A DNA stretch of 60,859 bases from Peptococcaceae bacterium BICA1-7 (lineage in GTDB: Bacteria > Bacillota > Desulfotomaculia > Desulfotomaculales > Desulfocucumaceae). Positions 24,846 to 34,004 of this stretch are shown here, one piece after another. The stretch's first letter is position 1. Each line of letters opens with the position of its first letter. The notes below the pieces were generated by a model. That model was given only the letters and a program-made list of their open reading frames with translations, was not told the origin of the DNA and ran no database searches. The DNA lies in NCBI GenBank assembly GCA_000802095.1, contig JUEB01000028.1, forward strand, positions 1 through 60,859, given 5' to 3'. A program made the position numbers and the translations under genes.

Positions 24846-25078
24846 AACAAGCCGGTGTATGAGGGGTCGCCAGTGCGAATCCCTTGTTTGTTTTACTGGG
24901 CCTGGATATTCTGCAAAATAATAATAAAATTTTAAAATGCTGTTTCTATGAAGGAAAAATATTGTTTTAAGCGAAAATTTTGTTGAAGATGACTAATCAA
25001 TAATTTTAATGAACGCAATTTCACTTTCTTTAATGCTGGAGGGTCCTGCCAGTTAACTTGAAAGGAAGTATGAAATAA

Positions 25079-26056
25079 TTGTCTATTCTTGTTGTAGATG
25101 ATTCCAAATTAACCTGTAAATTGATAAAGCATATTCTTGGATTCGAAGGAATTGAGGATGTTATCACAGCTGAGTCGGCCAGTGAAGCATTCCATCTGCT
25201 TAATCTGAATGACTTGCAGGGAAAGGCCCTGGATGTCGATCTGATCATTCTGGATATAATTATGCCCGATATAGATGGCATAGATGCTTGTAGAATAATA
25301 AAAGCAGACGGTAGGTACAGAGAAGTTCCGATTATAATGCTGACAGTATTATCAGACAAGGAAATACTGAGGACGGCGTTTTCTGCGGGGGCCATCGATT
25401 ACATTGTTAAACCTCCGGACAGCATCGAGCTGATGGCTCGCACCAAATCCGCCCTTAAGCTTAAGCGTGAAATAGATAAGCGCACTGTCCGTGAAAAGGA
25501 ATTGCTTGAAATAACCCAAAGGCTTGAGGAGGCAAATAAATTACTTCGGGAGCTATCATCAATTGACGGGCTGACGGGTATCTCAAACCGGCGGCATTTT
25601 GAAATAGAATTGGAAAACGAGTGGAAAAGGGCAGCCCGAAACTACAGGCCTATTTCCGTTATCATGATCGACATTGATTATTTCAAGCAGTACAATGACG
25701 TATACGGCCACCTGACTGGTGATAAATGTTTGAATCAGCTGGCAAAAGTACTTCAGACAGTAATAATGAGACCCGGAGATATATTGGCCCGCTACGGCGG
25801 CGAGGAGTTTGTGGCTGTCCTGACGGAGACAGACATTAATGGGGCAAGGGTGGTGGCTGAACGGCTGCGTGAGAATGTGGTGTCCTTAAAAATACCGCAT
25901 GGAGGCTCCAAAGTAAGCAATATTGTAACCATTAGCATAGGTGTCGCCGCTACCATCCCCGATACTGATGTGCTGCCTCAAACACTTGTTGAGACAGCAG
26001 ACAAGGCCCTATACTGGGCAAAGCGTCAGGGGCGCAACTGTGTAATTTGCGGTTAG
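25079..26056 (+). CDS. Response regulator with diguanylate cyclase output (REC-GGDEF)
   Basis: 325 residues starting at TTG 25079 behind AAAGGAAG. The receiver domain (1-125) has the acidic pair in VVDDSK, the phospho-acceptor Asp57 in LIILDIIMPD and the lysine in IVKPPD. A coiled-coil linker (130-165, REKELLEITQRLEEANKLLREL) leads to a GGDEF domain (about 168-322) with the active-site motif RYGGEEF, so it should make cyclic di-GMP when phosphorylated. It resembles PleD/WspR-type regulators. No kinase gene is directly adjacent in its own operon; the hybrid kinase at 26461 is the nearest. Confidence 0.93.
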   Translation: MSILVVDDSKLTCKLIKHILGFEGIEDVITAESASEAFHLLNLNDLQGKALDVDLIILDIIMPDIDGIDACRIIKADGRYREVPIIMLTVLSDKEILRTAFSAGAIDYIVKPPDSIELMARTKSALKLKREIDKRTVREKELLEITQRLEEANKLLRELSSIDGLTGISNRRHFEIELENEWKRAARNYRPISVIMIDIDYFKQYNDVYGHLTGDKCLNQLAKVLQTVIMRPGDILARYGGEEFVAVLTETDINGARVVAERLRENVVSLKIPHGGSKVSNIVTISIGVAATIPDTDVLPQTLVETADKALYWAKRQGRNCVICG

Positions 26057-26460
26057 GGTCTCAGTCTCTCTCCAGGTATGAAGAGTTAGGCACCCATTGA
26101 TTCTGTGTGAATTGATTAATTCGAGTTAAGCTAGAACTTCCGCCTGATTTCATCAAGGGCTTCTTACAATTAGAGGTGAGAGGCCCTTGTGTTTTTTGTT
26201 GCCATTATTGTGCCTTGTCGAAGGGGAGTCGAAGGTTGGCAGCTGAAATAAGTTAAAAAAGTTATGAGACAGGAGATACTCTTTGCAAAAAAGAGGAACA
26301 TTGGCGCGATCTGGGGAAATTTTAAAATCTGTCCCATTTTAGAGTATTTGCCAGAAGGCATTTTTCTATTACCTATAAGGGCTAAAGCAGTCGTTGGTAT
26401 ATTGGCGCAAGCATGCGGGAGTTGTAGCGGTGGAACTATTTATAGAATAGGGTTGATACA
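26057..26460. other. Intergenic stretch before the hybrid kinase
   Basis: It contains the hairpin described at 26154-26199 and the leader of the kinase gene (GGGTTGATACAATG). A 70-codon open frame at 26264 lacks a binding site and resembles no protein. Nothing else is seen. Confidence 0.5.
26154..26199 (+). terminator. Hairpin terminator of the CAAGGGCTTCT family
   Basis: CAAGGGCTTCTTAC (26154-26167) pairs with GTGAGAGGCCCTTG (26176-26189) and is followed by TGTTTTTTG. The left arm repeats the unit downstream of tRNA-Ser(CGA) (18500) and its second attachment copy (20789). Confidence 0.75.
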
Positions 26461-29400
26461 ATGTTTGTTTTTATAAGCAGAAAAAAAATTTTTATTGGAT
26501 TAACCGTTATATCTATAGTAGCCGCTTTATGTGTTGCGGTGATTGCCTTTACGGATACAAATATCAAGGTGTCGTCTCTTTCACCCAGAGAGGGTGTTTT
26601 GGACCTTGCCGGGTGGAATCCGCCAGAAGATGGCCTTTTAAATCTGAGTGGCGAATGGGACTTTTATTGGAACAGGTTCCTAAGTCATAATGAACTTAAG
26701 AATTCAGCTTTGGAAGAGGATGTCAAGGCCGTTGTGCCGGCTGTCTGGAATAAATATAGGGTCAATGGCCATAATCTTCCCGGCTATGGATACGCCACCT
26801 ACCGGATAACTGTAGTCAATGCAAAAACAGATATGCCAATAGCTTTTCGGATACCAAATATGTCTACTGCTTACCGTATGTATGTCAATGACAGTCTGGT
26901 TGCGTCCAATGGAGTAGCAGGCACGGATAAAGAGCATTTCAGTCCGGAATACAGGCCGAAGACGGTTCAGATATCGCCTCCCTCAGCGCAGTTTGACATT
27001 ATTGTGCAGGTGTCAAACTTTGTCTATTCCCGCGGGGGTATGTGGTACTCCATTAACATGGGCACGCCGGAGCAGATCCAGAATCTTAACAGCCGTATTG
27101 TGTACCGGGATATATTTCTTTTTAGCAGCTTTTTTATTATGGGGCTTTATTACCTGAGTATTTTTCTTCTGAGACGTGAAGACAAAAGCAGTCTGTATTT
27201 TGTCTTTATGTGCCTGGTTGTAATGGGCAGAACCATTATACATGGAGATTACGCAGTGTACAGGCTGTTCCCCTTTATAGGCTACAGCGCAATTGTAATG
27301 ACCAACTATATAACTTTATACTGGTTCCCCACAACCTTTGCGCTGCTGTTAAACCAGTTATTCCCGGAAGATGTGTCCAGGAAGGCTGTCAGGGCCGCTA
27401 TCGCCTACTCATCGGCAATGACACTGGTTACTCTGATTTTACCGGTCCATGTCTTTACAAGGTATACATATTTCGTTCTGGCAGTGGTAATACTGACCGC
27501 TCTGTATATATTGGCCTGCACCGGAATTGCTTTTGCGAAAAGGAGGCAGGACTCATTTATTGTATTGTCGGGCGCCCTGGCCATAATATCCGGTGCTGCT
27601 TATGATATACTGTGCTATTACCGGGTGATTTCGCACAATGTTGGAGAGCTTTCCAGCTTTGGATTCTTTGTTTTTCTATTTCTTCAGGCTTTCGTGCTGG
27701 CCAGGAGGTTTTCCCAGGCTTTCAGGAATGTAAACGCCTTGTCCAGCCGGCTGCTGGAGATGGATAAGCTTAAGGACGGGTTTCTTGCCAATACATCCCA
27801 TGAGCTGCGCACACCGCTGAATGGCGTGCTGGGGATAGCGGAAGCCTTGCTGCGCGGCAGTGAGGGAGAGCTGAACGAAGGGCAGAGACAAGGCCTTTCT
27901 ATTATTGCAGTGAGCAGCAGGAGGCTGGCCAATCTGGTCAATGACATACTTGATCATTCCAGGCTAAAGCACAGTGATATAAAGCTTAATCTGAAGCCTC
28001 TTAAGATAGAAGGCATTATTGAAACAACATTAAATGTATTTCGACAGTTAAACAACCCTTTAAAAGTTCAAATTCAATGTGGTATTTCTGATGGACTTCC
28101 GCCGGTGCTGGCTGATGAAAACCGGCTGGCACAAATAATGTACAATCTTATTGGCAATGCGGTTAAATTCACCAGCCAGGGATATATAAGGGTAACTGCG
28201 AAAGAGTCCGGAGAAATGCTGGAGGTTTGTGTGGAGGATACCGGACAGGGTATACCCGAAGAAAAGTTTGACGATATATTCAAGTCCTTTGAACAGGTGG
28301 ATAACTCTCTTACCCGAAAACATGGCGGCACAGGGCTGGGGCTCTCCATAACAAAACACCTGGTTGAGTCCCATGGAGGCAGCATTTGGATCAAATCCAA
28401 GGTTGGAAAAGGCACAGAGTTTTATTTCACACTGCCTGTTACAAGAGAGCAGCCTGAAGAAAAAGACATGGTCCTTCCTGTATACGAGCTTGCCGCGGCC
28501 AGTCTGGAACGGCAGGAGGGAAATTTTAGGACGGAAAGCACCGGCGCTCATATTTTGATAGTGGATGACGAGATTCTTAATCTGCAGTCTGCCGCCGCCA
28601 TTCTTAAAACGGAGGGATATTCCATTACGGCGGTAGACAACGGCTTGGCGGCGCTTGAAGTAATCAATAGGCATAAGGATATTTGCCTGGTGATTCTGGA
28701 TGTGATGATGCCGGAAATGTCCGGCTATGAAGTCTGCCGTAGAATAAGGCAGAACAAATCCCACTATGATTTGCCGGTGCTGATGCTGACGGCTAAAACT
28801 TTAACTGAAGATATTGTGATGGGCTTTGAGTCAGGAGCTAACGATTATCTTCCCAAGCCGGTTGAGGTGGAAGAACTGCTTGCAAGAGTAAATACGCTGG
28901 TAAATCTTAAGATTTCGGTAGATAAGGCAAAAGCGGCTGAAGTGGCCTTTCTGCAGGCTCAAATAAAGCCCCATTTCCTTTATAATGTCCTAAATACCAT
29001 ATCTTCCTTTTGTGACACTGATCCGAAGCAGGCGGGGGAGCTTATCAACGATTTGGCTAACTACCTAAGGCAGAGCTTTGATTTTAAAAATCTTGATATG
29101 TTTGTCCCTCTTGATAAAGAACTCAGCCTGGTCAGCTCGTACCTGCAAATAGAAAAAGCGCGGTTCGGCGATGAGCTGAATGTTGAATTTTTTATAGACC
29201 ATACCATACAGATAGATATCCCTCCACTTTCCATTCAGCCCCTTGTGGAAAATGCCATTCGGCATGGCCTGAGAAAAAAAGAGGGCGGGGGCACTGTGAC
29301 CGTTACAGTCCGGAAGTGTCCGGAGGGAGTGCTGGTAGCTGTCAGCGACAATGGCCGGGGGATTCCTTCCGACAGGCTGGACAGGCTTTTAACCACCGAT

Positions 29401-29538
29401 AACGTAACCGGTATCGGGCTGCGAAACATTGATTCCCGGCTGAAGAAGCTCTATCGGGGAGGCCTGTCCATAGAAAGCGAAGCCCTTAAAGGAACGGAAA
29501 TATCTTTTACTATACCGTTTGGAGGTGATTTGCCTTGA
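26461..29538 (+). CDS. Hybrid sensor histidine kinase with two kinase cores (7TMR-DISM type)
   Basis: 1025 residues. In order: an N-terminal membrane helix, an extracytoplasmic beta-sandwich (about 45-205; LNLSGEWDFYW, YATYRITV), seven membrane helices (about 215-415) as in 7TMR-DISM receptors, a HisKA domain with phospho-acceptor His447 in SHELRTPLNGVLG, a HATPase domain (N box NLIGNAVKFT, G boxes DTGQGIPEE and GGTGLGLSI), a receiver with Asp747 in LVILDVMMPE, then a second, LytS-type kinase (His838 in AQIKPHFLYNVLN, with its own ATPase, PLVENAIRHGL). It overlaps the next regulator gene, its likely partner. The ligand is unknown. Confidence 0.93.
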   Translation: MFVFISRKKIFIGLTVISIVAALCVAVIAFTDTNIKVSSLSPREGVLDLAGWNPPEDGLLNLSGEWDFYWNRFLSHNELKNSALEEDVKAVVPAVWNKYRVNGHNLPGYGYATYRITVVNAKTDMPIAFRIPNMSTAYRMYVNDSLVASNGVAGTDKEHFSPEYRPKTVQISPPSAQFDIIVQVSNFVYSRGGMWYSINMGTPEQIQNLNSRIVYRDIFLFSSFFIMGLYYLSIFLLRREDKSSLYFVFMCLVVMGRTIIHGDYAVYRLFPFIGYSAIVMTNYITLYWFPTTFALLLNQLFPEDVSRKAVRAAIAYSSAMTLVTLILPVHVFTRYTYFVLAVVILTALYILACTGIAFAKRRQDSFIVLSGALAIISGAAYDILCYYRVISHNVGELSSFGFFVFLFLQAFVLARRFSQAFRNVNALSSRLLEMDKLKDGFLANTSHELRTPLNGVLGIAEALLRGSEGELNEGQRQGLSIIAVSSRRLANLVNDILDHSRLKHSDIKLNLKPLKIEGIIETTLNVFRQLNNPLKVQIQCGISDGLPPVLADENRLAQIMYNLIGNAVKFTSQGYIRVTAKESGEMLEVCVEDTGQGIPEEKFDDIFKSFEQVDNSLTRKHGGTGLGLSITKHLVESHGGSIWIKSKVGKGTEFYFTLPVTREQPEEKDMVLPVYELAAASLERQEGNFRTESTGAHILIVDDEILNLQSAAAILKTEGYSITAVDNGLAALEVINRHKDICLVILDVMMPEMSGYEVCRRIRQNKSHYDLPVLMLTAKTLTEDIVMGFESGANDYLPKPVEVEELLARVNTLVNLKISVDKAKAAEVAFLQAQIKPHFLYNVLNTISSFCDTDPKQAGELINDLANYLRQSFDFKNLDMFVPLDKELSLVSSYLQIEKARFGDELNVEFFIDHTIQIDIPPLSIQPLVENAIRHGLRKKEGGGTVTVTVRKCPEGVLVAVSDNGRGIPSDRLDRLLTTDNVTGIGLRNIDSRLKKLYRGGLSIESEALKGTEISFTIPFGGDLP

Positions 29539-30623
29539 TTCGTGCAATTATAGTGGACGATGAGCGCCCGTCAGTGGAAAAAATGGCCAAGCTGCTTATG
29601 GATAGCGGGATTGTCGATGTGAAGGGCAAATTTACAAATGCTGTGGAAGCTCTGGAATACTTAAAGAAGGTAAAGATAGATGCAGCCTTCCTTGATATTG
29701 AAATGCCGGGGCTGGACGGATTTGAGCTGTCAAACCATGTGCTTGACCTTCAGGGCTGGACTGCAGTGGTTTTTGTGACAGCCTATGATGAATATGCTGT
29801 GGAGGCATTCAGATTAAATGCGCTGGACTATCTTATGAAGCCGGTGGATAAAGAACGTTTGAAAGAAACGCTGGACAGGATTATAGTGGAAAAAAATATT
29901 CAGCTTAATCCGGCCCGGGTGCAGCTTCGCTGCTTTGGCAAATTCAAGGTAATTATGGGTTCCGGGGAGATAAAATTTCGTACAGGCAAGGCAGAGGAGT
30001 TGCTGGCCTTCCTTATTGACCGCAGGGGCGCCGAGGTCAGCCGCAATGAAATTATTGACCGCTTATGGCCGGAATATGATGGCGACAGGGCGGTCGCTCA
30101 TTTTAACACAACACTGTACTATATCAAAAAGGCATTGCTGCAGAATGGCATTGAGGCTCCTATTGGGCATTCGAGAGGCGCCTATAGGCTGGATACGGCC
30201 TCTATTGACTGTGATTACCACAGGTTTTTGTCACTGGTGTCTGCCCCAAAGGCCATCAATGATATAACCATATCAGATTATGAGGTAACTGCAGCCCTAT
30301 ATACCGGAGACTATCTGGGGGGCAACGGATTCCAGTGGGCGGAAAGAAACAGGATGTTGTTAAAGGAAAAATATATACAGCTGCTTTTGAATATGGCAGA
30401 GTACTTCGAGTCATTGGGAAAATACAATAAAACAGTGGATCTCATGAAGATGGGCCTGGCGCAGGAGCCTTTGCACACCGCTATAAACTACAGGCTGATT
30501 AAGTCATTAAAAGCATTGAATGAGCGCCTGGCTGCAGCCAAATACTATAATGCTTACAGGCGGGGACTTAAAAATGAACTTGGACTTGAGCCTGATGCTA
30601 TTTTTAAAGAGTTGATGCCATGA
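29535..30623 (+). CDS. Response regulator with SARP-type output (REC-winged helix-BTAD)
   Basis: 362 residues starting at TTG 29535, overlapping the stop of the kinase (TTGA). The receiver (1-120) has VDDERPS, phospho-acceptor Asp55 in AAFLDIEMPGLDG and Lys105 in YLMKPVD. Next come a winged-helix OmpR-like DNA-binding domain (about 130-215; LLAFLIDRRGAEVSRNEIIDRLWPE) and a bacterial transcriptional activator domain (about 230-360). This is the SARP layout, common in activators of secondary or surface genes. Translational coupling to the kinase makes them a two-component pair. Its targets could include the SLH gene at 31293, which is an inference. Confidence 0.93.
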   Translation: MIRAIIVDDERPSVEKMAKLLMDSGIVDVKGKFTNAVEALEYLKKVKIDAAFLDIEMPGLDGFELSNHVLDLQGWTAVVFVTAYDEYAVEAFRLNALDYLMKPVDKERLKETLDRIIVEKNIQLNPARVQLRCFGKFKVIMGSGEIKFRTGKAEELLAFLIDRRGAEVSRNEIIDRLWPEYDGDRAVAHFNTTLYYIKKALLQNGIEAPIGHSRGAYRLDTASIDCDYHRFLSLVSAPKAINDITISDYEVTAALYTGDYLGGNGFQWAERNRMLLKEKYIQLLLNMAEYFESLGKYNKTVDLMKMGLAQEPLHTAINYRLIKSLKALNERLAAAKYYNAYRRGLKNELGLEPDAIFKELMP

Positions 30624-30660
30624 AACTGACCCACAATAAATAAATCTTATGTGGTATGAG

Positions 30661-30692
30661 AATCCGTCCGGATAACCGGGCGGATTTTTTTG
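30661..30692 (+). terminator. Terminator after the SARP-type regulator
   Basis: AATCCGTCCGG ATAA CCGGGCGGATTTTTTT, a strong GC stem with a T run. Confidence 0.85.
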
Positions 30693-30842
30693 TTTTAAAT
30701 TTTTCAGGTTAATTATTCCAACATGCAATAAACCCCTATATATCCGGCATCCCGAGACATTTCGAGATAATAATCCTGTTTAGTGGTGGTTTAGTGGAGA
30801 AGTCTACAATAAATTCATAAGCATTGAAGGGAATGTCAGTAT

Positions 30843-31223
30843 ATGTATAATGCGGCGGTTATCGACACTGACAGCGGCTGCCTGGAATTAATGGCCAGCC
30901 TGTTGAACGGAAACTGTTACATAGCTTCAGTGACCTGTTTCAGCCTTATGTCAGACTACCTAAGTGAACTGAAGAAAGGGAACATACATATAGCATTTAT
31001 CCGTGTGGGCAGTCCGGGGCTTCAGGGACTGTCTCTGACAAAAGTGACGCAAACGGTATCTCCGGCCACAAGGGTTGTTTTTATGTCCTGTGCCGAAAGC
31101 TATGCTGTGATGGCCTTTGAGGAAAAGGCCTGCGGGTATTTGCTGCTGCCGGCTGATCAAATGGACCTGGATAAGGTGATAGAAAATATCAGAAGGCGTG
31201 ATAGCAGGAAGTGGGGTGATTAA
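30843..31223 (+). CDS. Degenerate stand-alone receiver domain
   Basis: 126 residues with a receiver-like fold closest to the first domain of the SARP regulator. It lacks the phosphorylation site: the position of the acceptor aspartate is Arg54 (HIAFIRVGSPGLQG), the acidic pair is reduced to IDTD, and the conserved lysine-proline is Leu102-Pro103. Ser82 (FMSCAE) is retained. It therefore cannot be phosphorylated normally and may act as a constitutive binding partner or decoy for the neighbouring kinase. It lies between the kinase/regulator pair and the large SLH gene, 70 bases before the latter. Confidence 0.8.
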   Translation: MYNAAVIDTDSGCLELMASLLNGNCYIASVTCFSLMSDYLSELKKGNIHIAFIRVGSPGLQGLSLTKVTQTVSPATRVVFMSCAESYAVMAFEEKACGYLLLPADQMDLDKVIENIRRRDSRKWGD

Positions 31224-31292
31224 AAAAAAGAATAAAATGGTGAGAGCTTTTTGGCCAGGTAGTTACTATTCGCAACAGAAAGAAGGGATTTT

Positions 31293-33650
31293 ATGAGTAG
31301 AAAAATTTTATTTGCAGTTATATTGATCCTTGCTGGAGCATTATTTGCGCAGCCGGTTCTTGCCCAGCCCTCGGATATAGGGGGGCACTGGGCCGAAAAG
31401 CAAATTGGGGAATGGACCGATAAAGGGCTGATCAAGGGTTATCCCAACGGAACATTTAAGCCCGACAGCACCATAACCAGGGCAGAATTCATAACCATGG
31501 TCAACCGGTCCTTCGGTCTTAGCCAAAGCGCTGACGCAGACTTTTCCGATGTCAGGGCAACCGACTGGTTTGCCGGAGAAATAGCCAAAGCCAGGGCTGC
31601 CGGGTATATTTCCGGCTATGCGGACGGCACTATAAAGCCTGATAACTCCATCAGCAGGCAGGAGGCAGCGGCCATACTGGCAAAAATCTCAAAGCTGAAT
31701 ACCTCCGGCAGCCTGGACGTTGCAGACAGTTTTAAGGATTCAGTCGCCATACCCCAGTGGAGCAGGGGGTCAGTGGCTGCAGTTGTAGCAAAAGGCTATA
31801 TGAAAGGGTACCCCGACCAGACCTATCAGCCCGAGAGATTCATTACCAGGGCAGAGGCTATAGCGGCTCTGGACAAGGCCGTTAAAGAAGGGGCTGCTGA
31901 CAGGAATGTCTATGATAAGGCCGGTACCTACGGGCCTGCCACAGGGACTGAAACCATTGAGGGTAACGTAACCGTAAGTGTAAGAGACGTGAAGCTGCAG
32001 AACCTGGTTATTAAGGGGGATCTGCTGCTGGCAGAGGGTATCGGAGACGGTGATGTTACTCTGAATAATGTTACCGTTACGGGAAATACCATTATAAAAG
32101 GAGGCGGCGCCCATTCCGTGGTGCTGGAGGACTGCAATCTGCCCAGCATTACAGTCAGTAGGGAAGGGGTAAGGGTAGTTGCCTCTGGAAACACAAGCGT
32201 CAGAGTGGTCACGCTGGAATCCGGAGCTGTATTGGTACAGGCCACCGTATCAGGTCCGGGAATAGAGACCGTGACTGTATCACAGGAGATTCCGGCCAAT
32301 GCCGCTGTGAGCCTCACAGGAAATTTCCAGACGGTAAATGTAGAGGCGGCCAATATCAGTGTAGGGGTCACTGAGGGAACGGTAGCAAGCCTTAACGTTT
32401 CTGAAAACGCACAGGGGGCGGTACTTAACCTTGCCGGCGGGGCCACTGTAAACACCCTCACCCTTAATGCCGCAGTAACGGTAAGTGGGACCGGGAGCAT
32501 CCAGACTGCCAATGTGAATGCCTCAGGCTCCAGCATAGAGCAAAGGCCAAACAATGTGGTTTCACCCTCGGGAGTAACAGTAACCACCGGTACAACAACC
32601 ACAACAACCAACCGCGGTGGCGGCGGTGGTGGTGGTGGTGGCGGCGGAGACAGCAATAGCAGCACAGCCGTCACGCTGACAGTGCCTGAATTGGGGAGAA
32701 TGCCGTGGCATTTTGATGCGCATGTGACTAATACAGCCACAACCGCAGCAATAACTGATCTGGTGGTGGGCAACTTCGCCCTTAAGAAAGACGGCGCTGT
32801 TATCCCGCTGGCCATGGCCAATCATGATGAAAGAGATGATGAGCCCGGCAGGTACACCATCTATCCTGAAGATGCCTTCCGGCCGATGTCCGGGGAATAT
32901 ACCCTTACCTTTAGTAAAACCGGTTATACTTCCACCAGTGTCACTTTTGAAATAGCCCCGATAGTAACCCTGGATATTGCCAGCGTAACACCGTCAACAC
33001 ATGCAGCCGGGTCAGAGCAGGTCATTGCGGTGGAAGTATCCACCCAGAACGTGGCGGATGGCGAAGAAGTGACCGTAAGTTTCAATGATTACCAGGGTAA
33101 TGCGCTAAGCCCCGCCATCAGCAACACCGGAACCATTACCGGCAATGAGGCAACCGTTAACCTTTCTGTAAGCGATGCGGTATATGCAAATAGCTATCAA
33201 ATAATTGCCCGGGTGGGTGAAAACATGGACTATGAGTATTATACAATTACCGGTGGAATTGTACATGCGGAAGCAGTTATTACTGAGGGCAGTATAGTTT
33301 TTACCTATCAGTTTTTTGATGGGGCGTTTCCAAATATAAGCTATGGAGATGCACATTTAGCCCCCTATTATCTCGACAAAAATGCATCCACAGTTACTTT
33401 AAGAAATGATACTGAAGAAGTAACGAAAACTTTATCGGAACTTGCCATACCACCGGATGGGGTATTGGAATATGTTGATATTGCTAATGTAATAAGTGCT
33501 TTGTGGGCTAACCCGACTGATTTCTTTATTCCCACAGAAATAGAATTGATGCTGCAGCCTATAGCCGGGCAGAGCGTGCTGTGGGAGGCAAAAACAATAA
33601 GGAGAAATCTTGCTGAAAGTGAAATCAGCTTAATGACAGCAGCACCGTAA
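31293..33650 (+). CDS. Large SLH-domain surface protein with beta-solenoid and glycine tract
   Basis: 785 residues. Signal peptide (1-24, ending VLA), then three SLH repeats (about 28-70, 88-132, 148-195; each with GYPNGTFKP-, GYADGTIKP- or GYPDQTYQP-type cores and TRAEFI/SRQEAA/TRAEAI ends) that hold the protein on the cell wall. From 210 to 420 come short, valine- and asparagine-rich strands (such as VTLNNVTVTGNTIIKGGG) typical of a beta-solenoid. A run of eleven glycines (about 443-453) is encoded by a (GGN) triplet tract at 32622-32648. The C-terminal 330 residues are beta-sandwich-like. AGAAAGAAGGG lies upstream of the ATG. Role: a surface structure or adhesion protein, inferred. Confidence 0.9.
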   Translation: MSRKILFAVILILAGALFAQPVLAQPSDIGGHWAEKQIGEWTDKGLIKGYPNGTFKPDSTITRAEFITMVNRSFGLSQSADADFSDVRATDWFAGEIAKARAAGYISGYADGTIKPDNSISRQEAAAILAKISKLNTSGSLDVADSFKDSVAIPQWSRGSVAAVVAKGYMKGYPDQTYQPERFITRAEAIAALDKAVKEGAADRNVYDKAGTYGPATGTETIEGNVTVSVRDVKLQNLVIKGDLLLAEGIGDGDVTLNNVTVTGNTIIKGGGAHSVVLEDCNLPSITVSREGVRVVASGNTSVRVVTLESGAVLVQATVSGPGIETVTVSQEIPANAAVSLTGNFQTVNVEAANISVGVTEGTVASLNVSENAQGAVLNLAGGATVNTLTLNAAVTVSGTGSIQTANVNASGSSIEQRPNNVVSPSGVTVTTGTTTTTTNRGGGGGGGGGGGDSNSSTAVTLTVPELGRMPWHFDAHVTNTATTAAITDLVVGNFALKKDGAVIPLAMANHDERDDEPGRYTIYPEDAFRPMSGEYTLTFSKTGYTSTSVTFEIAPIVTLDIASVTPSTHAAGSEQVIAVEVSTQNVADGEEVTVSFNDYQGNALSPAISNTGTITGNEATVNLSVSDAVYANSYQIIARVGENMDYEYYTITGGIVHAEAVITEGSIVFTYQFFDGAFPNISYGDAHLAPYYLDKNASTVTLRNDTEEVTKTLSELAIPPDGVLEYVDIANVISALWANPTDFFIPTEIELMLQPIAGQSVLWEAKTIRRNLAESEISLMTAAP

Positions 33651-33742
33651 TCCGGGTGGGGGGCTGTCTAGCAACGCTGGTCTGTACAAACCCTTAAAAC
33701 AAAAGCTGCTTACAAGATCATAACAGTTTTTAAGAATTAATA

Positions 33743-33787
33743 AGCAAAGGGATTCTCGCCGTTAAGGCGGAGAATCCCTTTGCTTTG
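33743..33787 (+). terminator. Terminator after the SLH gene
   Basis: AGCAAAGGGATTCTC GCCGTTAAGGC GGAGAATCCCTTTGCTTT: a 15-base perfect stem. The surrounding 33651-34004 shows no gene; the AT-rich 33900-33990 is the leader of the next kinase. Confidence 0.92.
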
Positions 33788-34004
33788 AAACTGAAACTGA
33801 AATGGAAATAAATAAAGACAAGTGATTCCCGCTATTTGGGGGTTTTGGAGATGCCAGCAATTTAAGGGGCTGCCCCCTAATTGGAAATAGCATTTTTTCA
33901 CATTATAAGATATAATAATGACAAATAATTACAAAATCGGTGAATATGTTCAAAATTAATATTTACTCTCTAAAATAGACTGGTATGAATGAGAGGGATA
34001 TTAC

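Noticed and set aside
24845-24893. tRNA-like segment with GGGG...GCGAATCCC
   Set aside because: No acceptor or anticodon stem can be drawn; only a weak T-arm resemblance and an inverted repeat.
31928-32821. 297-codon minus-strand frame opposite the SLH gene
   Set aside because: Low-complexity valine/proline runs mirror the glycine tract; no real protein features.
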